DNA of 64,000 nt from Osmia lignaria lignaria (lineage: Eukaryota; Arthropoda; Insecta; Hymenoptera; Megachilidae). Position 1 is the stretch's first letter. Every line of letters begins with the position of its first letter. The notes under the pieces were generated by a model that was given only the letters and a program-made list of their open reading frames with translations, searched no databases and had not been told where the DNA came from. The stretch lies in assembly GCF_051020975.1 (NCBI RefSeq), contig NC_135035.1, positions 1,426,001 to 1,490,000 of the forward strand, in the 5' to 3' direction. The position numbers and the translations under genes were made by a program. Of this stretch, positions 28,406 to 42,396 are shown piece by piece.

Positions 28406-30290
28406 TTTAATAACAACATCATTCATGCTATATCTACATTGGATATAATGTATTATACTGATCCCTTCCCGCAGACTAATGTACATATAATAGCAAAATC
28501 GTTATTTCTATATCTACATTAGGTATAATGTAATGTAGTGACTACATCCCAGAGCTCATTTTACATTTAATAAAAACATCATTCATGGTATAGCTAAATT
28601 GGATATAATGTAATATACTGATCCATTCCCACAGATCAAGGTACCTACATTTAATAACAATATCATTATTACTACATCTACATTAGATATAAACTAATAT
28701 ACTGATCCCTGCCCACAGTTCAATGTACCTATACTTAATAACAATATCATTGGTACTATATCCACATCATATGTAATGTAATATACTGATTCCTTCCCTC
28801 AGATCAACGTAGATTTAATAACAGCATCATTCATACTATGTCTACATTGGATATAATGTAATATACTGATTCCTTCCCACAGATCAATGTACATTTAGTA
28901 ACACCATCATTCATACTATATCTACACTGGATATAATACAATATACGGATTCCTCCCCACAGATCAATGTACATTTCATAACAACATCATTCATACTATA
29001 TCTACATTGGATATAATGTAATATACTGATCCCTTCCCATACGTCAATGTACATATAATAGCAGAATCGTTATTACTATATCTACATTAGGTATAATGTA
29101 ATATACTGATCCCTGCTCACAGATCAATGTACCTATATTTAACAACAATATCCTTAGTACCATATCCACATTACACATAATGTAATATACTGATTCCTTC
29201 CCACAGATCAATGTACATTTAATAACAACAGCATTCATACTATATCAACACTAGGTATAATGTAATATAGTGATTACATCCCACAGATCAAGGTACATTC
29301 AATATCGATATCATTATTACTATATCTACATTGGGTATAATGTAATATACTGAACCCTCCCCACAGATCAATGTACCTACATTTAACAACAATATCATTA
29401 GTACTACGTCCACATTGCATATAATGTAATATACTGATTCCTTCCCACAGATCAGTGTACATTTAATAACAACATCATTCATTACATATCTACATTGGGT
29501 ACAATGTAATATAGTGATTACATCCCACAGAACAATGTACATGTAATATCGATATCATTACTACTATATCTACATAAGATATAATGTAATATACTGATCC
29601 CTGCCCATAGTTCAATGTACCTATATTTAATAACAATATCATTAGTACTATATCCACATCACATATAATGTAATATACTGATTCCTTCCCACAGATCAAT
29701 GTACATTAACAACAACATCATTCATGCTATAGCTAAATTGGATATAATGTAATATACTGATCCCTGCCCACAGATCAATGTACCTACATTTAAAAACAAT
29801 ATCATTAGTACTATATCTACATTGGATATAATGTAATACACTGATACCTGCCCACAGTTCAATATAACTATATTTCATAACAATATCATTAGTACTATAT
29901 CCACATCATATATAATGTAATATACTGATTACTTCCCACAGATCAATGTACATTTAACAACAGCATCATTCATACTATGTCTACATTGGATATAATGTAA
30001 TAATCTGATCCCTTCCCACAGATCAATGTACATATAATAACAATATCATTATTACTATAACTACACTAGATATAATGTAATATACTGATTCCTTCCCTCA
30101 GATCAATGTACATTTAATATCGATATCATTATTACTATTTCTACATTATATATAATGTAATCTACTGATCCCTTCCCACAGATCAAGGTATCTACATTTA
30201 ATAACAATATCATTATTACTATATCTACACTAGATATAATGCAATATACGGATTCCTTCCCACAGATCAATGTACATTTAATAACAACAT
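28400..30290. repeat. 1.9-kb family B segment, copied at 33,593-35,483
   Basis: The landmark GCAGACTAATGTACATATAA at 28,471 recurs at 33,664. Other landmarks are GAACCCTCCCCACA (about 29,353 and 34,546), CACAGAACAATGTACATGTAA (about 29,526) and TAATAATCTGATCCC (about 29,997). All lie 5,193 bp before their partners. The same block forms the tail of the 52- and 54-monomer units described below, so this looks like an earlier copy of that tail. Confidence 0.83.
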
Positions 30291-31255
30291 CATTCATACC
30301 ATATCTGCATTGGATATAATGTAATATACTGATCCCTTCTCACAGGTCAATGTACATACAATAGCAAAATCGTTATTACTATATCTACATTACGTATAAT
30401 GTAATCTAGTGACTACATCCCACAGATCATTGTACGTTTAATAACAACATCATTCATACTATATCTGCATTGGATATAATGTAATATACTGATCCCTTCC
30501 CACAGGTCAATGTACATACAATAGCAAAATCGTTATTACTATATCTACATTAGGTATAATGTAATGTATTTACTACATCCAACAGATCATTGTACATTTA
30601 ATAACATCATTCATGCTATAGCTAAATTGGATATAATGTAATATACTCACCCCTTCCCACAGATCAAGGTACCTACATTTAATAACAATATCATTATTAC
30701 TACATCTACATTAGATATAAAGTAATATACTAATCCCTGCCCACAGTTCAATGTACCTATATTTAATAATAATATCATTAGTACTACATCCACATCATAT
30801 ATAATGTAATATACTGATTCCTTCCCACAGATCAACGTAGATTTAATAACAACATCATTCATACTATATCAGCACTAGATATAATGTAATATAGTGATCA
30901 CATCCCACAGATCAAGGTACATTTAATAACAACATCGTTCATACTATATCTACATTGGATATAATGTAATATACTGATCCCTTCCCACAGATCAATGTAC
31001 ATTTAGTAACACCATCATTCATACTATATCTACACTGGATATAATACAATATACGGATTCCTCCCCACAGATCAATGTACATTTCAAAACAACATCATTC
31101 ATACTATATCTGCATTGGATATAATGTAATATACTGATCCCTTCCCACAGGTCAATGTACATACAATAGCAAAATCGTTATTACTATATCTACATTAGGT
31201 ATAATGTAATGTATTTACTACATCCAACAGATCATTGTACATTTAATAACATCAT
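30291..31255. repeat. Last dozen monomers of a 33-monomer-type unit
   Basis: The block matches 43,041-44,005 at an offset of 12,750, including GATCCCTTCTCACAGGTC, ATTACGTATAATGTAATCTA and the TACTCACCCC marker. It ends at the CATGCTATAGCTAAATTGG monomer used here as the unit start. It is thus the 3' part of a 2,677-bp unit whose 5' part is replaced by the preceding block. Confidence 0.8.
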
Positions 31256-34200
31256 TCATGCTATAGCTAAATTGGATATAATGTAATATACTGATTCCTG
31301 CCCACAGATCAATGTACCTACATTTAATAACAATATCATTAGTACTATATCTACATTAGGTATAATGTAATATACTGATCCCTGCCCACAGATCAATGTA
31401 CCTACATTTAATAACAATATCATTAGTACTATATCTACATTAGATGTAATGTAATATATAGATCCCTGCCCACAGTTCAATGTAACTATATTTAATAACA
31501 ATATCATTAGTACTATATCCACATCATATATAATGTAATATACTGATCCTCTCCACAGATCAATGTACATTTAACAACAGCATCATTCATACTATGTCTA
31601 CATTGGACATAATGTAATATACTGATTACTTCCCACAGATCAATGTACATTAAATAACAACATTATTCATACTATATCTACACTAGGTATAATGTAACAT
31701 AGTGATTACATCCCACAGATCAATGTACATTAAATAACAACATCATTCATACTATAACTACATTGGATATAATGTAATATACTGATCCCTTCCCACAGAT
31801 CAATGTACATATAATAGGAACATCGTTATTACTATATCTACATTAGGTATAATGTAATGTATTAACTACATCCTATAGATCATTGTACATTTAATAACAT
31901 CATTCATGCTATAGCTAAATTGGATATAATGTAATATACTGATCCTTTCCCACAGATCAAGGTAGCTACATTTAATAACATTATCATTAATACTATATCT
32001 ACATGAGATATAATGTTATATACTGATCCCTGCCCACAGATCAATGTACCTACATTAAATAACAATATCATTAGTACTATATCTACATTAGATATAATGT
32101 AATTTACTGATCCCTGCCCACAGATCAATGTACCTACATTTAATAACAATATCATTAGTACTATATCTACATTAGATATAATGTAATATACTGATCCCTT
32201 CCCACAGATCAAGGTATCTACATTTAACAACAATATCATTATTACTATATCTACACTAGATATAATGCAATATACGGATTCCTTCCCACAGATCAATGTA
32301 CATTTAACAACAACATCATTCATACTATATCTACATTGGATATAATGTAATATACTGATCCCTGCCCACCGTTCAATGTACCTATATTTAATAATAATAT
32401 CATTAGTACTACATCCACATCATATATAATGTAATATACTGATTCCTTCCCACAGATCAATGTACATTAACAACAACATCATTCATGCTATAGCTAAATT
32501 GGATATAATGTAATATACTGATCCCTGCCCACAGATCCATGTACCTACATTTAATAACAATATCATTAGTACTATATCTACATTAGATATAATGTAATAT
32601 ACTGATCCCTGCCCACAGTTCAATGTAACTATATTTAATAACAATATCATTAGTACTATATCCACATCATATATAAGGTAATATACTGATTCCTCCCCAC
32701 AGATCAATGTACATTTAACAACAGCATCATTCATACTATGTCTACATTGGATATAATGTAATATATTGATCCCTTCCCACAGATCAATGTACATTAAATA
32801 ACAACATAATTCATACTATATCTACACTAGGTATAATGTAACATAGTGATTACATCCCACAGATCAATGTACATTTAATAACAACATCATTCATACTATA
32901 ACTACACTGGATATAATGTAATATACGGATTCCTTCCCACGGATCAATGTACATTTAATAACAACATCATTCATACCATATCTGCATTGGATATAATGTA
33001 ATATACTGATCCCTTCTCACAGGTCAATGTACATACAATAGCAAAATCGTTATTACTATATCTACATTACGTATAATGTAATCTAGTGACTACATCCCAC
33101 AGATCATTGTACGTTTAATAACAACATCATTCATACTATATCTGCATTGGATATAATGTAATATACTGATCCCTTCCCACAGGTCAATGTACATACAATA
33201 GCAAAATCGTTATTACTATATCTACATTAGGTATAATGTAATGTATTTACTACATCCAACAGATCATTGTACATTTAATAACATCATTCATGCTATAGCT
33301 AAATTGGATATAATGTAATATACTCACCCCTTCCCACAGATCAAGGTACCTACATTTAATAACAATATCATTATTACTACATCTACATTAGATATAAAGT
33401 AATATACTAATCCCTGCCCACAGTTCAATGTACCTATATTTAATAATAATATCATTAGTACTACATCCACATCATATATAATGTAATATACTGATTCCTT
33501 CCCACAGATCAACGTAGATTTAATAACAACATCATTCATACTATATCAACACTAGGTATAATGTAATATAGTGATTACATCCCACAGATCAAGGTACATT
33601 TAATAACAACATCATTCATACTATATCTACATTGGATATAATGTATTATACTGATCCCTTCCCGCAGACTAATGTACATATAATAGCAAAATCGTTATTT
33701 CTATATCTACATTAGGTATAATGTAATGTAGTGACTACATCCCGGAGCTCATTTTACATTTAATAAAAACATCATTCATGGTATAGCTAAATTGGATATA
33801 ATGTAATATACTGATCCATTCCCACAGATCAAGGTACCTACATTTAATAACAATATCATTATTGCTACATCTACATTAGATATAAACTAATATACTGATC
33901 CCTGCCCACAGTTCAATGTACCTATACTTAATAACAATATCATTGGTACTATATCCACATCATATGTAATGTAATATACTGATTCCTTCCCTCAGATCAA
34001 CGTAGATTTAATAACAGCATCATTCATACTATGTCTACATTGGATATAATGTAATATACTGATTCCTTCCCACAGATCAATGTACATTTAGTAACACCAT
34101 CATTCATACTATATCTACACTGGATATAATACAATATACGGATTCCTCCCCACAGATCAATGTACATTTCATAACAACATCATTCATACTATATCTACAT

Positions 34201-35643
34201 TGGATATAATGTAATATACTGATCCCTTCCCATACGTCAATGTACATATAATAGCAGAATCGTTATTACTATATCTACATTAGGTATAATGTAATATACT
34301 GATCCCTGCTCACAGATCAATGTACCTATATTTAACAACAATATCCTTAGTACCATATCCACATTACACATAATGTAATATACTGATTCCTTCCCACAGA
34401 TCAATGTACATTTAATAACAACAGCATTCATACTATATCAACACTAGGTATAATGTAATATAGTGATTACATCCCACAGATCAAGGTACATTCAATATCG
34501 ATATCATTATTACTATATCTACATTGGGTATAATGTAATATACTGAACCCTCCCCACAAATCAATGTACCTACATTTAACAACAATATCATTAGTACTAC
34601 GTCCACATTGCATATAATGTAATATACTGATTCCTTCCCACAGATCAGTGTACATTTAATAACAACATCATTCATTACATATCTACATTGGGTACAATGT
34701 AATATAGTGATTACATCCCACAGAACAATGTACATGTAATATCGATATCATTACTACTATATCTACATAAGATATAATGTAATATACTGATCCCTGCCCA
34801 TAGTTCAATGTACCTATATTTAATAACAATATCATTAGTACTATATCCACATCACATATAATGTAATATACTGATTCCTTCCCACAGATCAATGTACATT
34901 AACAACAACATCATTCATGCTATAGCTAAATTGGATATAATGTAATATACTGATCCCTGCCCACAGATCAATGTACCTACATTTAAAAACAATATCATTA
35001 GTACTATATCTACATTGGATATAATGTAATACACTGATACCTGCCCACAGTTCAATATAACTATATTTCATAACAATATCATTAGTACTATATCCACATC
35101 ATATATAATGTAATATACTGATTACGTCCCACAGATCAATGTACATTTAACAACAGCATCATTCATACTATGTCTACATTGGATATAATGTAATAATCTG
35201 ATCCCTTCCCACAGATCAATGTACATATAATAACAATATCATTATTACTATAACTACACTAGATATAATGTAATATACTGATTCCTTCCCTCAGATCAAT
35301 GTACATTTAATATCGATATCATTATTACTATTTCTACATTATATATAATGTAATCTACTGATCCCTTCCCACAGATCAAGGTATCTACATTTAATAACAA
35401 TATCATTATTACTATATCTACACTAGATATAATGCAATATACGGATTCCTTCCCACAGATCAATGTACATTTAATAACAACATCGTTCATACTATATCTG
35501 CATTGGATATAATGTAATATACTGATCCCTTCCCACAGGTCAATGTACATACAATAGCAAAATCGTTATTACTATATCTACATTAGGTATAATGTAATGT
35601 ATTTACTACATCCTACAGATCATTGTACATTTAATAACATCAT
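31256..35643. repeat. 4,388-bp family B unit (54-monomer type)
   Basis: The distance between matching landmarks 31,256 and 35,644 is 4,388 bp. The first part follows the 33-monomer unit. From about 33,540 it enters the long tail. It differs from the later 4,224-bp unit by one insertion: 164 bp near 35,350-35,520. This equals one 84-bp plus one 80-bp monomer (TATCTACATTTAATAAC type, then ACATCGTTCATAC type). The insertion lies between two copies of the word TATAATGTAAT. Confidence 0.83.
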
Positions 35644-38600
35644 TCATGCTATAGCTAAATTGGATATAATGTAATATACTGATTCCTGCCCACAGATCAA
35701 TGTACCTACATTTAATAACAATATCATTAGTACTATATCTACATTAGGTATAATGTAATATACTGATCCCTGCCCACAGATCAATGTACCTACATTTAAT
35801 AACAATATCATTAGTACTATATCTACATTAGATATAATGTAATATACTGATCCCTGCCCACAGTTCAATGTAACTATATTTAATAACAATATCATTAGTA
35901 CTATATCCACATCATATATAATGTAATATACTGATCCTCCCCACAGATCAATGTACATTTAACAACAGCATCATTCATACTATGTCTACATTGGACATAA
36001 TGTAATATACTGATTCCTTCCCACAGATCAATGTACATTAAATAACAACATTATTCATACTATATCTACACTAGGTATAATGTAACATAGTGATTACATC
36101 CCACAGATCAATGTACATTAAATAACAACATCATTCATACTATAACTACATTGGATATAATGTAATATACTGATCCCTTCCCACAGATCAATGTACATAT
36201 AATAGGAACATCGTTATTACTATATCTACATTAGGTATAATGTAATGTATTAACTACATCCTATAGATCATTGTACATTTAATAACATCATTCATGCTAT
36301 AGCTAAATTGGATATAATGTAATATACTGATCCTTTCCCACAGATCAAGGTAGCTACATTTAATAACATTATCATTAATAGTATATCTACATGAGATATA
36401 ATGTTATATACTGATCCCTGCCCACAGATCAATGTACCTACATTAAATAACAATATCATTAGTACTATATCTACATTAGATATAATGTAATTTACTGATC
36501 CCTGCCCACAGATCAATGTACCTACATTTAATAACAATATCATTAGTACTATATCTACATTAGATATAATGTAATATACTGATCCCTTCCCACAGATCAA
36601 GGTATCTACATTTAACAACAATATCATTATTACTATATCTACACTAGATATAATGCAATATACGGATTCCTTCCCACAGATCAATGTACATTTAACAACA
36701 ACATCATTCATACTATATCTACATTGGATATAATGTAATATACTGATCCCTGCCCACCGTTCAATGTACCTATATTTAATAATAATATCATTAGTACTAC
36801 ATCCACATCATATATAATGTAATATACTGATTCCTTCCCACAGATCAATGTACATTAACAACAACATCATTCATGCTATAGCTAAATTGGATATAATGTA
36901 ATATACTGATCCCTGCCCACAGATCCATGTACCTACATTTAATAACAATATCATTAGTACTATATCTACATTAGATATAATGTAATATACTGATCCCTGC
37001 CCACAGTTCAATGTAACTATATTTAATAACAATATCATTAGTACTATATCCACATCATATATAAGGTAATATACTGATTCCTCCCCACAGATCAATGTAC
37101 ATTTAACAACAGCATCATTCATACTATGTCTACATTGGATATAATGTAATATATTGATCCCTTCCCACAGATCAATGTACATTAAATAACAACATAATTC
37201 ATACTATATCTACACTAGGTATAATGTAACATAGTGATTACATCCCACAGATCAATGTACATTTAATAACAACATCATTCATACTATAACTACACTGGAT
37301 ATAATGTAATATACGGATTCCTTCCCACGGATCAATGTACATTTAATAACAACATCATTCATACCATATCTGCATTGGATATAATGTAATATACTGATCC
37401 CTTCTCACAGGTCAATGTACATACAATAGCAAAATCGTTATTACTATATCTACATTACGTATAATGTAATCTAGTGACTACATCCCACAGATCATTGTAC
37501 GTTTAATAACAACATCATTCATACTATATCTGCATTGGATATAATGTAATATACTGATCCCTTCCCACAGGTCAATGTACATACAATAGCAAAATCGTTC
37601 ATACTATATCCACATTAGGTATAATGTAATATAGTGATTACGTCCCACAGATCAATGTACACTTAAAAACAACATCATTCATACTATAACTACATTGGAT
37701 ATAATGTAATATACTGATCCCTTCCCACAGATCAAGGTATCTACATTTAATAACAACATCATTATTACTACATCTACACTAGATATAATGCAATATACGG
37801 ATTCCTTCCCACAGATCAATGTACATTTAATAACAACATCATTCATACTATATCTGCATTGGATATAATGTAATATACTGATCCCTTCCCACAGATCAAG
37901 GTATCTACATTTAATAACAACATCATTATTACTATATCTACACTAGATATAATGCAATATACGGATTCCTTCCCACAGATCAATGTACATTTAATAACAA
38001 CATCATTCATACTATATCTGCATTGGATATAATGTAATATACTGATCCCTTCCCACAGGTCAATGTACATACAATAGCAAAATCGTTATTACTATATCTA
38101 CATTAGGTATAATGTAATGTATTTACTACATCCTACAGATCATTGTACATTTAATAAGATCATTCATGCTATAGCTAAATTGGATATAATGTAATATACT
38201 CACCCCTTCCCACAGATCAAGGTACCTACATTTAATAACAATATCATTATTACTACATCTACATTAGATATAATGCAATATACGGATTCCTTCCCACAGA
38301 TCAATGTACATTTAATAACAACATCATTCATACTACAACTACATTGGATATAATGTAATATACTGATCCCTCCCCACAGATCAATGTACATTTTATAACA
38401 ACATCATTCATACTATATCTACATTGGATATAATGTAATATACTGATCCCTTCCCATACGTCAATGTACATATAATAGCAAAATCGTTATTACTATATCT
38501 ACATTAGGTATAATGTAATATACTGATCCCTGCCCACCGGTCAATGTACATTTAATAACAACATCGTTCATACTATATCCACATTAGGTATAATGTAATA

Positions 38601-41328
38601 TAGTGATTACGTCCCACAGATCAATGTACCTACATTTAATAACATTATCATTAATACTATATCTACATGAGACATAATGATATATACTAATCCCTGCCCA
38701 CAGATCAATGTATATTTAATAGCGATATCATTATTACTATATCTACATTAGATATAATGTTATATACTGATCCCTGCCCACAGTTCAATGTTCCTATACT
38801 TAATAACAATATCATTAGTACTATATCCACATCATATATAATGTAATATACTGATTCCTTCCCACAGATCAACGTAGATTTAATAACAACATCATTCATA
38901 CAATATCAACACCAGGTATAATGTAATATAGTGATTACATCCCACAGATCAAGGTACATTTTATAACAACATCGTTCATACTATATCTACGGTGGATATA
39001 ATGTAATATACTGATCCCTTCCCACAGACCAAGGTGCCTACATTTAGTAACAATATCATTCATACTATATCAACACTAGGTATAATGTAACATAGTGATT
39101 ACATCCCACAGATCAATGTACATTTAACAACAACATCATTCATACTATAACTACATTGGATATAATGTAATATACTGATCCCTTCCCACAGATCAAGGTA
39201 TCTACATTTAATAACAACATCATTATTACTATATCTACACTAGATATAATGCAATATACGGATTCCTTCCCACAGATCAATGTACATTTAATAACAACAT
39301 CATTCATACTATATCTGCATTGGATATAATGTAATATACTGATCCCTGCCCACCGGTCAATGTACATTTAATAACAACATCGTTCATACTATATCCACAT
39401 TAGGTATAATGTAACATAGTGATTACGTCCCACAGATCAATGTACCTACATTTAATAACAATATCCGTAGTACTATATCCACATTACACATAATGTAATA
39501 TACTGATTCCTTCCCACAGATCAATGTACATTGAACAACAACATCATTCATACTATATCTACAATGGATATAATGTAATATACTGATCCCTTCCCACAGA
39601 TCAATGTACCTACATTTAATAACAATATCCTTAGTACTGTTTCCACATTACACATAATGTAATATACTGATTCCTTCCCACAGATCAATGTACATTTAAT
39701 AACAACATTATTCATACTATATCTACACTAGGGATAATGTAACATAGTGATTACATCCCGCAGATCAATGTACACTTAATAACAACATCATTCATACTAT
39801 AACTACATTGGATATAATGTAATATACTGATCCCTCCCCACAGATCAATGTACATTTTATAACAACATCATTCATACTATATCTACATTGGATATAATGT
39901 AATATACTGATCCCTTCCCATACGTCAATGTACATATAATAGCAAAATCGTTATTACTATATCTACATTAGGTATAATGTAATATACTGATCCCTGCCCA
40001 CCGGTCAATGTACATTTAATAACAACATCGTTCATACTATATCCACATTAGGTATAATGTAATATAGTGATTACGTCCCACAGATCAATGTACCTACATT
40101 TAATAACATTATCATTAATACTATATCTACATGAGACATAATGATATATACTAATCCCTGCCCACAGATCAATGTATATTTAATAGCGATATCATTATTA
40201 CTATATCTACATTAGATATAATGTTATATACTGATCCCTGCCCACAGTTCAATGTTCCTATACTTAATAACAATATCATTAGTACTATATCCACATCATA
40301 TATAATGTAATATACTGATTCCTTCCCACAGATCAACGTAGATTTAATAACAACATCATTCATACTATATCAACACTAGGTATAATGTAATATAGTGATT
40401 ACATCCCACAGATCAAGGTACATTTAATAACAACATCATTCATGCTATATCTACATTGGATATAATGTATTATACTGATCCCTTCCCGCAGACTAATGTA
40501 CATATAATAGCAAAATCGTTATTTCTATATCTACATTAGGTATAATGTAATGTAGTGACTACATCCCAGAGCTCATTTTACATTTAATAAAAACATCATT
40601 CATGGTATAGCTAAATTGGATATAATGTAATATACTGATCCATTCCCACAGATCAAGGTACCTACATTTAATAACAATATCATTATTACTACATCTACAT
40701 TAGATATAAACTAATATACTGATCCCTGCCCACAGTTCAATGTACCTATACTTAATAACAATATCATTGGTACTATATCCACATCATATGTAATGTAATA
40801 TACTGATTCCTTCCCTCAGATCAACGTAGATTTAATAACAGCATCATTCATACTATGTCTACATTGGATATAATGTAATAATCTGATCCCTTCCCACAGA
40901 TCAATGTACATATAATAACAATATCATTATTACTATAACTACACTAGATATAATGTAATATACTGATTCCTTCCCTCAGATCAATGTACATTTAATATCG
41001 ATATCATTATTACTATTTCTACATTATATATAATGTAATCTACTGATCCCTTCCCACAGATCAAGGTATCTACATTTAATAACAATATCATTATTACTAT
41101 ATCTACACTAGATATAATGCAATATACGGATTCCTTCCCACAGATCAATGTACATTTAATAACAACATCGTTCATACTATATCTGCATTGGATATAATGT
41201 AATATACTGATCCCTTCCCACAGGTCAATGTACATACAATAGCAAAATCGTTATTACTATATCTACATTAGGTATAATGTAATGTATTTACTACATCCTA
41301 CAGATCATTGTACATTTAATAACATCAT
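35644..41328. repeat. 5,685-bp chimeric family B unit
   Basis: From 35,644 to about 37,597 it follows the standard unit. At AGCAAAATCGTT the expected ATTACTATATC is replaced by CATACTATATCCAC, a switch into material related to about 25,340-28,400. A 1,464-bp direct duplication lies inside (landmarks 38,705 and 40,169; about 38,375-38,946 copied at 39,839-40,410). Near 40,836-40,878 it switches back to tail sequence as at 29,945-30,000. It then contains the 164-bp two-monomer block (about 41,040-41,205) and ends with the standard monomers before 41,329. Confidence 0.8.
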
Positions 41329-41388
41329 TCATGCTATAGCTAAATTGGATATAATGTAATATACTGATTCCTGCCCACAGATCAATGT
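41312..41388. repeat. Representative 77-bp monomer with GCTATAGCTAAATTGG
   Basis: Three bases shorter than the mode: AATAACATCATTC replaces AATAACAACATCATTC. The usual ACTATATCTACATTGG is GCTATAGCTAAATTGG. It follows a monomer whose box is degraded to CATCCTACAGATCATTG. This pairing recurs throughout family B and was used as the phase marker for the higher-order units. Confidence 0.88.
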
Positions 41389-41472
41389 ACCTACATTTAA
41401 TAACAATATCATTAGTACTATATCTACATTAGGTATAATGTAATATACTGATCCCTGCCCACAGATCAATGT
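41389..41472. repeat. Representative 84-bp monomer (family B)
   Basis: It starts ACCTACATTTAATAAC, four bases longer than the 80-bp class after AATGTAC. It ends with the GATCCCTGCCCACAG box. The insertion turns the palindrome AATGTACATT into AATGTA-CC-TACATT, so the dyad is kept with a 2-bp spacer. Runs of this class keep a minus-strand frame open because 84 is divisible by three. Confidence 0.9.
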
Positions 41473-41976
41473 ACCTACATTTAATAACAATATCATTAGT
41501 ACTATATCTACATTAGATATAATGTAATATACTGATCCCTGCCCACAGTTCAATGTAACTATATTTAATAACAATATCATTAGTACTATATCCACATCAT
41601 ATATAATGTAATATACTGATCCTCCCCACAGATCAATGTACATTTAACAACAGCATCATTCATACTATGTCTACATTGGACATAATGTAATATACTGATT
41701 CCTTCCCACAGATCAATGTACATTAAATAACAACATTATTCATACTATATCTACACTAGGTATAATGTAACATAGTGATTACATCCCACAGATCAATGTA
41801 CATTAAATAACAACATCATTCATACTATAACTACATTGGATATAATGTAATATACTGATCCCTTCCCACAGATCAATGTACATATAATAGGAACATCGTT
41901 ATTACTATATCTACATTAGGTATAATGTAATGTATTAACTACATCCTATAGATCATTGTACATTTAATAACATCAT

Positions 41977-42396
41977 TCATGCTATAGCTAAATTGGATAT
42001 AATGTAATATACTGATCCTTTCCCACAGATCAAGGTAGCTACATTTAATAACATTATCATTAATAGTATATCTACATGAGATATAATGTTATATACTGAT
42101 CCCTGCCCACAGATCAATGTACCTACATTAAATAACAATATCATTAGTACTATATCTACATTAGATATAATGTAATTTACTGATCCCTGCCCACAGATCA
42201 ATGTACCTACATTTAATAACAATATCATTAGTACTATATCTACATTAGATATAATGTAATATACTGATCCCTTCCCACAGATCAAGGTATCTACATTTAA
42301 CAACAATATCATTATTACTATATCTACACTAGATATAATGCAATATACGGATTCCTTCCCACAGATCAATGTACATTTAACAACAACATCATTCAT
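41977..42396 (-). other. Repeat-derived open frame, 139 codons, not considered a gene
   Basis: This is the longest open frame class in the window. Near-identical copies lie at 31,904-32,323, 36,292-36,711, 44,654-45,073, 47,331-47,750, 51,555-51,974, 54,232-54,651, 56,909-57,328 and 61,133-61,552, all on the minus strand. It reads as tandem 28-residue repeats (core TLICGQGSVYYIISNVDIV), the direct consequence of consecutive 84-bp monomers. The hydrophobic, I/L/V/Y-rich composition follows from A/T-rich DNA. There is no unique sequence on either side, and shorter frames in other phases of the same monomer are open too. I see no evidence of translation, and a function should not be inferred. 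Confidence 0.85.

Noticed and set aside
29274..29878. Overlapping minus-strand frames of 60-84 codons resembling a small gene cluster (repeated at 34,467, 49,894 and 59,472)
   Set aside because: They are successive frames of the same monomers, overlapping each other, and they recur with the 4.2-4.4-kb tail block. They behave as satellite, not as separate genes.
31904..32323. Possible protein-coding gene family with 28-residue repeats (nine near-identical 139-codon frames)
   Set aside because: The period equals the 84-bp monomer, frames end when 80-bp monomers break phase, other frames of the same DNA are open as well, and there is no unique flanking sequence, intron pattern or domain. Repeat phasing explains them fully.
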